This document shows positions 43,292 to 53,158 of a stretch of DNA of 64,000 nt, one piece after another. How positions within the stretch are numbered: position 1 is the stretch's first letter; the number at the start of each line of letters is the position of its first letter. The notes beneath the pieces are model-generated. The model ran no database searches. It saw only the letters and a program-made list of their open reading frames with translations, and was not told the origin of the DNA. A program made the position numbers and the translations under genes. Source of the DNA: Asanoa iriomotensis (GTDB lineage: Bacteria; Actinomycetota; Actinomycetes; Mycobacteriales; Micromonosporaceae); the NCBI RefSeq assembly GCF_016862515.1, contig NZ_BONC01000036.1, positions 19,600-83,599 of the forward strand, in the 5' to 3' direction.

Positions 43292-43362
43292 GCTTTGCTC
43301 TGCTTCCAGATACGCACCACCCCCGGAGACGAGGTGGTGCGTAAAGGGAAGCAGAGCAAAGC
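43292..43362. other. 71-nt two-step palindrome (16 + 11 bp arms)
   Basis: Outer arms GCTTTGCTCTGCTTCC (43292-43307) and its exact complement (43347-43362), then 3-nt internal loops, then inner arms TACGCACCACC (43311-43321) and complement (43333-43343) around an 11-nt loop. No T-tract follows either side. It lies between heme oxygenase and the DEAD-box gene, distinct from the latter's terminator at 43392. Confidence 0.75.
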
Positions 43363-43391
43363 GTCGGCGACCACATGACCCTCACCCACGC

Positions 43392-43429
43392 AAACAGCGA
43401 GGCGGGGCGTTCGCCCTGCCTCGCTGTTT
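43392..43429 (-). terminator. Rho-independent terminator of the DEAD-box gene
   Basis: Arms AAACAGCGAGGC and GCCTCGCTGTTT with an inner GGGCG-TT-CGCCC stem. On the minus strand, T-containing sequence closes the stem. It begins 15 bp after the stop of the helicase. Confidence 0.75.
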
Positions 43430-43443
43430 GGTTGATCAGATCG

Positions 43444-45084
<1,641 letters not shown>

Positions 45085-45366
45085 GTGGTTGTCGGGGTGC
45101 CCTCTCGTGGTGCGCCCCGTCGTCTCGTAGGGCGCGATATTGGGTATCGCGCGGGCCACACGCGACGCGAGTCGCGGGCCGCACACGCGTGCCGTGGGTC
45201 CGGTTTGTCTATGCCCCGCCGAGCGGGACCAGCGCTTCGCCCACGGCTAACGTGACCATGTTACCGGATTGACCTGGCGGGGGTGCCTAACGTGAGGCGG
45301 ATGCGCCACCTGGGGCGGGCGTGTGGCGCAGCTCTCGCCAAGGTGACCGAGGAGTAACCTGCGGGC

Positions 45367-46032
45367 GTGACGTCTGAGCTCGCCCCGGCCACCACCGACA
45401 CCGCCCTGGTCGACCTGCTCGGGATGGTGGCCTATGGCGAGCTGTCCGCTTTCGAGCGGATGGCGGCCGATGCCCGACTCGCCCCCGATCTTCGCCGGCG
45501 GGCGGCGCTGAGCGAGATGGCCGCCGTGGAGATCGCCAACTACGGCCGCCTGGCCACCCGGCTGACCGAGTTGGGCGCCGACCCGGAGGCGGCGATGACG
45601 CCCTACGTCGGCGTGCTGCAGGCCTACCACGACTCCACCGAGCCCAAGGACTGGCTGGAGGCGCTGACCAAGGCCTACGTCGGCGACGGCGTCGCCGACG
45701 ACTTCTTCCACGAGATGGCCAAGCTCATCGACGAACCGGACCGCCAACTCGTCCTGGACGTCATCCACGACAAGCGTTACGACGAGTTCGCCGTCACCGA
45801 GATCCGCGCGGCGATCGAGGCGGACCCGAAGACCCGCAACCGCCTGTCGATGTGGGCCCGCCGTCTGGTCGGCGAGGTGCTCAGCCAGGCGACCCGGGTG
45901 GCCGGCCAACGCGCGGCACTGACCACCCTGATCGTCACGAGCGGCGGCGACCAGGCCGCCGTGCAGGCACTGTTCCGTCGTATGACCATCGCCCACAGCG
46001 CCCGGATGTCGGCGCTGGGGCTCAACAACTAG
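45367..46032 (+). CDS. Ferritin-like protein, MiaE-like
   Basis: 221 aa, GTG start. It is an all-helical ferritin-like fold with a spaced Glu/His set (GELSAFERM, SEMAAVEIANYGR, HEMAKLID, HDKRYDEFAVTEI), matching actinobacterial proteins related to tRNA 2-methylthio-N6-isopentenyl-adenosine hydroxylase MiaE. A di-iron site is likely; the true substrate is not proven. Convergent with the DUF3107 gene; the stops overlap by 4 bp. Confidence 0.75.
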   Translation: MTSELAPATTDTALVDLLGMVAYGELSAFERMAADARLAPDLRRRAALSEMAAVEIANYGRLATRLTELGADPEAAMTPYVGVLQAYHDSTEPKDWLEALTKAYVGDGVADDFFHEMAKLIDEPDRQLVLDVIHDKRYDEFAVTEIRAAIEADPKTRNRLSMWARRLVGEVLSQATRVAGQRAALTTLIVTSGGDQAAVQALFRRMTIAHSARMSALGLNN

Positions 46033-46253
46033 CGGGCGGTGAAGCCGACGGTGCCGCGAGTCGCTTCGGCGATCTCGACGTAGGCCAGCTTGCTCACCGG
46101 GATGATGACCCGGCGGCCCTTCTCGTCGACCAGTGACAGCGTGCCCTCGCTCGCGATCGCCTCGGTGACGAGCTTCTCCACCTCGGCCGGCGACTGCGAG
46201 CTCTCGATGACCAGCTCGCGCGGCGCGTACTGCACGCCGATCTTGACCTCCAC
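46029..46253 (-). CDS. DUF3107 protein
   Basis: 74 aa from the GTG at 46253 with GAGGAGGG upstream. It is an almost complete match to the short actinobacterial DUF3107 family: VEVKIGVQYAPRELVIESSQ at the start and SKLAYVEIAEATRGTVGF at the end. The family has no established function. Its position, convergent with a ferritin-like gene and downstream of a TetR gene, is a conserved-looking neighbourhood in this group (known in general terms, not tested here). Confidence 0.8.
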   Translation of the reverse strand: MEVKIGVQYAPRELVIESSQSPAEVEKLVTEAIASEGTLSLVDEKGRRVIIPVSKLAYVEIAEATRGTVGFTAR

Positions 46254-46344
46254 GAAGCCCTCCTCGTCGTGGCGCACAGTCGTTACCGGCGCCGGTGGGA
46301 AGGCTATCCGATTCGTGGGGCGAACGACGAAGACGCCGTACGTG

Positions 46345-47013
46345 TCAGGCGGGTTCGCCTTCCGCCCAGGCACCCTCCTGGGGCTCGCCCTGGAGCGGGA
46401 AGCTCGCGATGCCCCGCCAGGAGAGCCCGGCGAGCAGCGCCTCGGCCTCCTGCTTCGGCACCTGGCGGCCGCCGGCCAGCCAGAACTGCGCCGCGGTCTC
46501 GGCGGCGCCGACCAGGCCCGAGGCCAGCAGCTCCGCCCGGGACTTGCTCACGCCCGTGTCCGAGATGATCGTGTCGGTGATCGCCGCGATGCAGCCCCGC
46601 TCGACCCGCTCGACGCGCTCCCGGACGGCCGGCTCGTTGCGCAGGTCCGACTCGAATACCAGCCGGAACGCCTCGCTCTCGTGGTCGACGAAGTCGAAGT
46701 ACGCCGCGACCGCGCCGCGTACCCGCGCCTTGTTGTCGCTCGTCCCCTCCATCGCCGCCTGCACCTTGGCGACGATCGCGTCGCAGTGCTTGTCGAGCAG
46801 CGCCAGGTAGAGCTCGAGCTTGCCGGGGAAGTGCTGGTAGAGCACGGGCTTGGAGACACCTGCCCGCTCGGCGATGTCGTCCATCGCCGCCGCGTGGTAG
46901 CCCTGCGCGACGAACACCTCCTGGGCCGCCGCGAGCAGCTGCTTGCGGCGCGCAGACCGGGGCAGCCGGGTCGGCCGTCCGTCCGGCTGGGCATCGCCCG
47001 AAGCCGCCACCAT
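46345..47013 (-). CDS. TetR-family regulator
   Basis: 222 aa with an N-terminal HTH (RRKQLLAAAQEVFVAQGYHAAAMDDIAERAGVSKPVLYQHFPGK, positions 22-65). The C-terminal ligand-binding half begins LELYLALLDKHCDAI. It is 149 bp from the divergent 1034-aa protein gene, and the DUF3107 gene follows 91 bp downstream. Likely autoregulated; ligand unknown. Confidence 0.9.
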   Translation of the reverse strand: MVAASGDAQPDGRPTRLPRSARRKQLLAAAQEVFVAQGYHAAAMDDIAERAGVSKPVLYQHFPGKLELYLALLDKHCDAIVAKVQAAMEGTSDNKARVRGAVAAYFDFVDHESEAFRLVFESDLRNEPAVRERVERVERGCIAAITDTIISDTGVSKSRAELLASGLVGAAETAAQFWLAGGRQVPKQEAEALLAGLSWRGIASFPLQGEPQEGAWAEGEPA

Positions 47014-47115
47014 GGTTACCTCCGAAATCCCGCGTCACATCGACGGACCAGAACGCATCCGATCGGTGCCTATCGCATCGGTCGCCGAATTGGACCGCGA
47101 TTGCAACTTATCGCG

Positions 47116-47131
47116 ACCGTGCCCACACGGT
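47116..47131. promoter_or_regulatory. Small inverted repeat near a possible -10
   Basis: ACCGTG-CCCA-CACGGT, immediately before TAGCCT (47131-47136). Candidate TetR operator in the divergent region. Confidence 0.3.
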
Positions 47132-47162
47132 AGCCTCAGCGAGGGCGACCGAGGAGTGCACG

Positions 47163-50100
47163 GTGGATGATTCAGGTCAACCCGGCGACGCACCGGGCAG
47201 CGGCGGCAACCCGCCGGCTTCCCGCGACGGCGACGCCTGGGCCGACCGTGACCGCGACCCCGGCACGAGCTCGGCGTGGCACCGCACGCGCTACGCCAAC
47301 CTCCTGACCCCGATCGTCCCCGCGTCGCGGCAGCCTCGCCAGCACGTCAACGGGTCCGCCGACGTGCACTCCGCCAGCGCGCCGCCCTACCCCTACGAGG
47401 GTGATCTGGAAGACGCCGACCACGCACCGATCCCGACCCAGCCCGGTGGCGACCCCGACTGGCGCGGCTGGGCTCCGCCGCCGGCGGCCGACGAGCCGCT
47501 GCCCGAGCCGCCGTCGCCGTGGGCACCCGGGTGGGCACCGACCCAACCCGAGGCGGGCGCGCCGGACGCCGCACCACCGGCCCCACCAGCACCGGACGCG
47601 GGCGCCAACGTGCCACCCGCGCCGTTCACGGCGGCCTATCCGCCCGCTCCGCCGCGGTTCGCGGAGCCGGCACCGCCGCCCCCGGTGCGGTTCCGCCCGC
47701 GCCAGGACGATCCGCCGGCCCACCCGAGCGTGGAGCAGCCTCCGTCGCCCGACCCCGCGAGCGGCTTCCCGCCGATCGGCGCGGTCGCGGCCGGTGCGCC
47801 CACCGACAGCGTGCCGCCCGGCACGCCGACCGAGGCCGATCCCTATCCGGCCGGCCGCGGCTATCCCGCCGGCGGGCCGCCGGGCCGACAGCCCGACTGG
47901 GCTCCGGAGTGGCCCTGGTCGCCGGCCCCGCCACTGGCGGAGCCACACCCGCCCGCGGCGTCCGGCCGGCTCCAGGTGCCCGCGCCGCGACCGACGCAGC
48001 CGGAGCAGCCCGCCGAGCCGCAGCCCGTCGCACCCGGGCCACCGCCGCCGCCGGCTCAGCAGGGCGGGGCCGATCACGGCGACAGCGGTCTGCCGAGCCG
48101 GCGCGACTACCCGACGGCGAGTCACCCGTCCGTTCGCAACACGCTGCCCGGTTACATCCGTGGCGGTGCCGGTCCGTCCGGCGACGAGGCCCGCTTCATC
48201 ACCGGCAGCCACCCCACCGTGCCCGCGCCGGCCGAGCCGGCCGGCGACCCCGCCGACGGTTTCCCGGTCGGCCAGCCGGAGCGCGGCGGCAGCACGCACC
48301 TCACGCCGTCGGGCAACTTCCCGGTCGTCGACCGGCGCTCGGCCGGGCTCACCCGCAGCTTCCCGAGCAGCGAGCCGGCCAACCCGCCGGTCACGCCGAA
48401 CAGGTTGACCCGCGCCTTCCCGGGCGGCGGAGACCCGTCCGCGCCCGAGGGGCCGCCGCTGTCCGGCGCCTTCCCGGGCGGAGCCGACCGCCGGCCCGAC
48501 GGTGCTGACCGCCCGACCGACCTGTCCGGCCGCCGCTCCGCGCCGCCGGCCGCGGACGTGCCCGCCGCCACCGCAGCGCCCCGACCTCCGCTGCGGCTGG
48601 CCAGCCGCAACGGCGACCAGATCAGCGAGCCGCCCGCACCCCGCCAGCCTCGCCCTGAGCCGCCCGCCGCCCTGCCCACCTCAGGCGGACCGGTCGGCGG
48701 TGCCGACCCGACGCCCATCCCGACGGTCCGGCGTGAGCCGCCGGCCGATCAGCGTTCCGTGGTCGACGACATGCTCGACGAGTTGGCCAGCCTGCCGCAG
48801 CGGGTGCCGGCGGAGCCGGACGTGCCGACCGCGCCGGAACCACCCTCCGACACCCCGGCCGACCCGCCCCAGCTCGCCCGGATCGCCACCCATCTGCGCC
48901 GCGCCGACCTGGCGACGGAGGAGCAGGAGCGGCCGGACGGCTTCGACGTCGGGGCGATCATCGCCGCCGTGCGGGGCGTGTCGGGCGTCAAGGACGCGAC
49001 GCTGCGGACGACCGAGTCGGGCGCGCACAGCCTCCGCCTCGACCTCGCCGACGGCGCCGACCCGGCCGAGGTGAGCCGGCACGTGGCTCGCTTGCTCCAG
49101 GAGCGGATGGGCCTGGCCGCCGCACCGCCGAGCCCGTCCGGCGGCCTCCTGCCGCCCGCGGAGCCGCCGGCCCCGCCGCTCGGCGGCGACACCCCGTCGA
49201 CCGGTTTCGGCCGCAGCGGCGGCTACCCGCCGCCACCGCCGGCCGAGCCGGCACCGCGCCCGACCGAGAAGGCCACGGCGAGGCCGGCCGCACCTCCGCC
49301 GCCCGCACCACCGAGCCTCGCGCCGCCACCGAGCCTTGCGCAGCCGCCGAGCCTTGCGCAGCCGCCGAGCGTTGCCCAGCCGGCGGCCGCGCCGGTGAGC
49401 CCGGCTCAGCGGCCGGCCGCGCCGCCGACCGCGGCCCCCACATCGGGCAAACCGGGCGCCGTTCCGCCCCCGGCGCAGCCGCCGGGCTTCGAACCGCCGG
49501 CGGAGCCGGCCGCCCGCCCCGCCGCCTCGCACCGCGGCCGCGCCCAGGTCGGATCGCCGTCCGGCGTGGACACCCGCGATCTGGCCGCTCGGGCGACACC
49601 CGCCGCCGCCCCGGTGTCCGGCGCGCCGGAGCCGGCCGACACCGGAGCACCTCGGCCCGGGTCCGACGGCCACCTCTACAGCGGCACCCGCCGGGCGGCT
49701 ACCGACCAGCCGCCGCCGGGCTCGTTCCCGGAGCCGGGCAGTGCCGCCGGCATCATCGGCAGCGTCGGCGGGCACCCGGTCACCGCGTACTCGGGTGGCC
49801 AGCAGCTACGCACCACGGAGTCCGCGCCGTCGCGGCCGCTGGACCCCGGGGCCAACCCCGGCCCCCGCGTGGTGATCGACCACGTGCAGGTCAGCACGTT
49901 CGGGCTGGACGCCACGGTGGAGACCCGGCTCGCCGCCGGCAAGCGGGTCGCCAACGGCCTGGCCACGGGCCCGGCCGTCGACGGCTACGTGCTGCGGCTC
50001 TGCGCGGTCTCCGCCGCCTCGGCCATCGACGAACTGCTGCGCACCGCCAGCCGGGCCGACGACCGCGGCCGGTGCTTCGTCGAGCACGCGGCGGTCGTAC

Positions 50101-50267
50101 CCTTCGGCAACTGCGAGGTCGCCGTCGCGGTCGTCCTGCTCGTTTGCGAGGGGTGGGTCGAGCAGCTCGCCGGTTCTGCCCTGGTTTCAGGCGATCCGCG
50201 ACAAGCCGTCGTCCGTGCCACACTCGCAGCCGTAAATCGCCGTCTGGAAGCGCTGCTGTCCGACTGA
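47163..50267 (+). CDS. 1034-aa proline-rich protein with two C-terminal conserved domains
   Basis: 1034 aa, GTG start. Residues 1-580 are disordered, rich in Pro, Ala and Gly, without a signal peptide or membrane helix. A first folded unit (about 590-650) reads DVGAIIAAVRGVSGVKDATLRTT; then a long Pro-rich linker with repeats of SLAQPPSLAQPPS type; then a final ~130-residue domain (HVQVSTFGLDATVETRLAAGKRVANG). This end domain contains DGYVLRLCAVSAASAIDELL and a Cys in DRGRCFVEHAAV. No known function is recognised. It may be a cytoplasmic scaffold or regulator. Codon use looks like its neighbours. Confidence 0.65.
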   Translation: MDDSGQPGDAPGSGGNPPASRDGDAWADRDRDPGTSSAWHRTRYANLLTPIVPASRQPRQHVNGSADVHSASAPPYPYEGDLEDADHAPIPTQPGGDPDWRGWAPPPAADEPLPEPPSPWAPGWAPTQPEAGAPDAAPPAPPAPDAGANVPPAPFTAAYPPAPPRFAEPAPPPPVRFRPRQDDPPAHPSVEQPPSPDPASGFPPIGAVAAGAPTDSVPPGTPTEADPYPAGRGYPAGGPPGRQPDWAPEWPWSPAPPLAEPHPPAASGRLQVPAPRPTQPEQPAEPQPVAPGPPPPPAQQGGADHGDSGLPSRRDYPTASHPSVRNTLPGYIRGGAGPSGDEARFITGSHPTVPAPAEPAGDPADGFPVGQPERGGSTHLTPSGNFPVVDRRSAGLTRSFPSSEPANPPVTPNRLTRAFPGGGDPSAPEGPPLSGAFPGGADRRPDGADRPTDLSGRRSAPPAADVPAATAAPRPPLRLASRNGDQISEPPAPRQPRPEPPAALPTSGGPVGGADPTPIPTVRREPPADQRSVVDDMLDELASLPQRVPAEPDVPTAPEPPSDTPADPPQLARIATHLRRADLATEEQERPDGFDVGAIIAAVRGVSGVKDATLRTTESGAHSLRLDLADGADPAEVSRHVARLLQERMGLAAAPPSPSGGLLPPAEPPAPPLGGDTPSTGFGRSGGYPPPPPAEPAPRPTEKATARPAAPPPPAPPSLAPPPSLAQPPSLAQPPSVAQPAAAPVSPAQRPAAPPTAAPTSGKPGAVPPPAQPPGFEPPAEPAARPAASHRGRAQVGSPSGVDTRDLAARATPAAAPVSGAPEPADTGAPRPGSDGHLYSGTRRAATDQPPPGSFPEPGSAAGIIGSVGGHPVTAYSGGQQLRTTESAPSRPLDPGANPGPRVVIDHVQVSTFGLDATVETRLAAGKRVANGLATGPAVDGYVLRLCAVSAASAIDELLRTASRADDRGRCFVEHAAVVPFGNCEVAVAVVLLVCEGWVEQLAGSALVSGDPRQAVVRATLAAVNRRLEALLSD

Positions 50268-50297
50268 CAAACGGCGGGTGACAGGCACAATAAATTC

Positions 50298-51248
50298 ATG
50301 AAACGCGCGCTGCTCGGCGCCGACGAGGCCCTCGGCCCCGATCGGATGCCGCCTCCGTGGCCGGGCCGGATGGCCGTCATCGACGGCGAGCAGACCTTCG
50401 TGCGCGACACACCAGCCACCCGGCCCGACGCCGAGCCGGCGCTCTACGTGCACGGCCTCGGCGGCTCCTCGCAGAACTGGACCGACCTCGCCGGCCTGCT
50501 CTCCGACCGGCTCGACGGCCAGGCGGTCGACCTGCCGGGCTTCGGCCGCAGTGACCCGGCCAAGCGCTACACGATCAAGGCGATGGCCGACCGCATCATC
50601 CGCTACATCGAGGTCACCGACCGCGGCTCCGTGCACCTGTTCGGCAACTCGCTCGGCGGCGCCGTGGTCGTCCGGGTCGCCGGCCTGCGCCCCGACCTCG
50701 TCCGCACGCTCACGCTGATCTCGCCGGCGATGCCGTTCCTCGACCCGCGCCGCTCGCTGCAGGGCCCGGTGGTCCCCCTGCTCGCGCTGCCCCGCGCCGA
50801 CCGCGTCGCCGCCTGGATGATGGCCCGCTACGCACCCGAGGAGATGGCCGAGCAGGTCATCGCGGCGTGCTTCAACGACGTCAGCCGGGTCAGCGAGCAG
50901 CGCAAGCGCGAGGCGATCGAGGAGGTCCGGATCCGCTACGAGCGCAAGCACTACGCCGACGCGTACGTGCGAACGCTGCGTGGCCTGGTCAGCAGCTTCC
51001 TGCGCGCCTACCTGCCCGGCGCCAACTCGATGTGGAAGATCGCCGGTCAGATCACCGCGCCCACGTTGGTCGTCGGCGGCCGGCAGGACCGGCTCGTCGA
51101 CATCCGGGTCGCGCCCGCCGTGGCCAAGGCCATCCCGGACAGTCGCCTGCTGATCCTCGACGGCGTCGGTCACGTGGCGCAGATGGAGGTGCCACGGATC
51201 GTGGCGCGCGGCGTGACCGCGCTGTTGGACGAATTCGCACGCTCCTGA
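50298..51248 (+). CDS. Alpha/beta-hydrolase
   Basis: 316 aa. YVHGLGGSSQNWTDL is the oxyanion-hole strand, S118 in FGNSLGG is the nucleophile, D of GGRQDRLVD and H of DGVGHVAQME complete the triad. No lipase-specific or epoxide-specific lid features are recognised. It lies 30 bp downstream of the 1034-aa protein gene and may be in its transcript. Confidence 0.85.
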   Translation: MKRALLGADEALGPDRMPPPWPGRMAVIDGEQTFVRDTPATRPDAEPALYVHGLGGSSQNWTDLAGLLSDRLDGQAVDLPGFGRSDPAKRYTIKAMADRIIRYIEVTDRGSVHLFGNSLGGAVVVRVAGLRPDLVRTLTLISPAMPFLDPRRSLQGPVVPLLALPRADRVAAWMMARYAPEEMAEQVIAACFNDVSRVSEQRKREAIEEVRIRYERKHYADAYVRTLRGLVSSFLRAYLPGANSMWKIAGQITAPTLVVGGRQDRLVDIRVAPAVAKAIPDSRLLILDGVGHVAQMEVPRIVARGVTALLDEFARS

Positions 51249-51293
51249 CTCGGGTCGCACGAAGGCACCCTGGTGTGGCAGGGTGGGCGCAGC

Positions 51294-52160
51294 ATGATCA
51301 ACGCGAGGCAGACCCCACCTCGCGACCGTGCCAGGAGGTCCCGCGGACGGTCGCGCCGCAAAGGCGGTTCGGGTCGCATACTCACCGTCGCCGGTCTGTC
51401 GCTCGTGGTCGGTCTCGGGCTGATGCTCTTCGGTCTGCCGCTGCGGGCCGGTGAGGGGCACCCGGCCAGTTCGGTGGCGGCCGCGCCGGTCACCGGGTCC
51501 CCGACGACCTCGCCGACCGCCCAGCCGACGACCAAGCCGCCCGCGCCGCCGGTCTACCGGCTGGCCGGGACGCCGCCCGAGCGTGGCGAGAACACGTTCA
51601 GCTACGGGCAGACCACCGGGAAGGTCGCCGGGAAGTCCGGCACGCTGCGCCGCTACCGGATCGCGGTCGAGGACGGGTCAAAGGAGGACGTCGAGAGGTT
51701 CGGCGACTTCGTCGACAAGTCGCTGAGCGACCCGCGGAGCTGGATCGCCGGGGGGGAGGTGCGGTTGCAGCGGGTGGCGGAGGGTGAGCCCTACAGCTTC
51801 ACCGTCTACCTGGCCACCGCGGACACCTCGCACGACATGTGCGCCCGGGGCGGCACCAACACCAACGTCGACGGCGAGCCCTACACGTCGTGCCGGACGG
51901 TCGGCAAGGTGATCATCAACCTCAACCGCTGGCACATGTCCGTCGACCACTTCGTCAAGGCGAAGATCCCGCTCGATACCTACCGCACCTACGTGGTCAA
52001 CCACGAGACGGGGCACGAGCTCGGCAACAGCCACGTGCGCTGCCCCGGCAGCGGCAAGCCGGCGCCGGTGATGATGCAGCAGACCCTGTTCCTCAACGGC
52101 TGCAAGGCGAATCCCTTTCCGTACGTGAACGGCAAACTCAACACCGGACCACCGCTTTAA
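51294..52160 (+). CDS. DUF3152 membrane-anchored metalloprotease-like protein
   Basis: 288 aa from the ATG at 51294. A basic N-terminus (RRSRGRSRRK) and membrane helix (about 30-50) precede a Pro/Thr linker, then a domain that ends in HETGHELGNSH (237-247), an exact HExxHxxGxxH metzincin-type zinc motif, followed by CPGSGKPAPVMMQQT with a Met-turn-like VMM. DUF3152 is found widely in actinobacteria with no established substrate. A very similar gene follows 47 bp downstream. Predicted: extracellular, membrane-tethered zinc protease. Confidence 0.8.
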   Translation: MINARQTPPRDRARRSRGRSRRKGGSGRILTVAGLSLVVGLGLMLFGLPLRAGEGHPASSVAAAPVTGSPTTSPTAQPTTKPPAPPVYRLAGTPPERGENTFSYGQTTGKVAGKSGTLRRYRIAVEDGSKEDVERFGDFVDKSLSDPRSWIAGGEVRLQRVAEGEPYSFTVYLATADTSHDMCARGGTNTNVDGEPYTSCRTVGKVIINLNRWHMSVDHFVKAKIPLDTYRTYVVNHETGHELGNSHVRCPGSGKPAPVMMQQTLFLNGCKANPFPYVNGKLNTGPPL

Positions 52161-52207
52161 GCCGATAAGCGGGAAATGTCCGAAACGACCTGGCATCGTC
52201 TCTGCTC

Positions 52208-53059
52208 ATGGCGACGCCGACTCCAGGCACCCCGCTCCAGGACCAGGACCCGCAGGAACCGACGACCGACGAACAGCCGCGCGACCGTACGCGCCTGCAC
52301 CTCGCGATCGGACTCGCGCTGATCGCTCTCGCGGCCCTGCTGATGGCCGTCGACCAGGCCCGGCACCCGCCAGCGAACCAAACCGGGAACCAACCCGCCG
52401 CCGGCCCGAGCGCACCCGCACCCACGTCGGTCCCGTCCTTCGACGCGCTGACGCCGTCGCCTTTCCCGAGCGCGACCCCGGCGCCGCGCCCGCCGCGCGA
52501 AGGACAGGGTGTCTTCAGCACCGCCCAGGACGCCGGTCGTTACCTCGGCCGGGGCGCCGAACTGCGCCGCTTCCACGTAGCCGTCGAGAAGGGCATCGGC
52601 CTGAAGCTGGCGGACTTCACCGCGGCCGTCGACCGGGTCCTCGGCGACCCGCGGAGCTGGATCGCCGACGGCGAGCTCAAGCTGCGCCGCGTCGGCGCCG
52701 CCGACCCGGCCGACTTCACCATCTACCTGGCCAGCGCCGCCACCTCGGAGCGGATGTGCGCCGAGGGCGGCCTGGACACCGACGGCTACACGTCCTGCTC
52801 GCTCGGTGGCCAGGTGATCATCAACGCCGACCGCTGGGTCGGCGCGGTGCCGGATTTCGAGGCACCGCTGGCCGAGTACCAGGCCTACGCGCTCAACCAC
52901 GAGGTCGGGCACGAGCTAGGCAACGGCCACCAGGCCTGCCCCTCGCCGGGAGCGCCCGCACCGGTGATGCAGCAGCAGACCCTCGGCATGCAGGGCTGCC
53001 TGCCGTACGGCTGGCCTTATCTGGACGGCCGGCGACACACCGGGCCGGATATTCCCTAG
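52208..53059 (+). CDS. Second DUF3152 metalloprotease-like protein
   Basis: 283 aa with one membrane helix (about 33-53) and a Pro/Thr linker. The catalytic domain ends with HEVGHELGNGH (231-241), then CPSPGAPAPVMQQQT with the same Met-turn-like VM. Shared with the first copy are RSWIADGELKLRRV / RSWIAGGEVRLQRV. It is a tandem paralogue with its own anchor and shorter linker, so the duplication is old. It ends 99 bp upstream of moeZ. Confidence 0.8.
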   Translation: MATPTPGTPLQDQDPQEPTTDEQPRDRTRLHLAIGLALIALAALLMAVDQARHPPANQTGNQPAAGPSAPAPTSVPSFDALTPSPFPSATPAPRPPREGQGVFSTAQDAGRYLGRGAELRRFHVAVEKGIGLKLADFTAAVDRVLGDPRSWIADGELKLRRVGAADPADFTIYLASAATSERMCAEGGLDTDGYTSCSLGGQVIINADRWVGAVPDFEAPLAEYQAYALNHEVGHELGNGHQACPSPGAPAPVMQQQTLGMQGCLPYGWPYLDGRRHTGPDIP

Positions 53060-53158
53060 GTGGCCGGTGGCGCGGGTCATGGCAGCGCGGCGTGTCGCGA
53101 GCAACAATTGCCCGGCACAGCCACATCGATCCGACCAGATTCCCCGGGGAGACTCACC

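Noticed and set aside
43292..43362. Terminator of heme oxygenase
   Set aside because: No T-tract on either side; a short hairpin with CTTTT lies closer to the stop.
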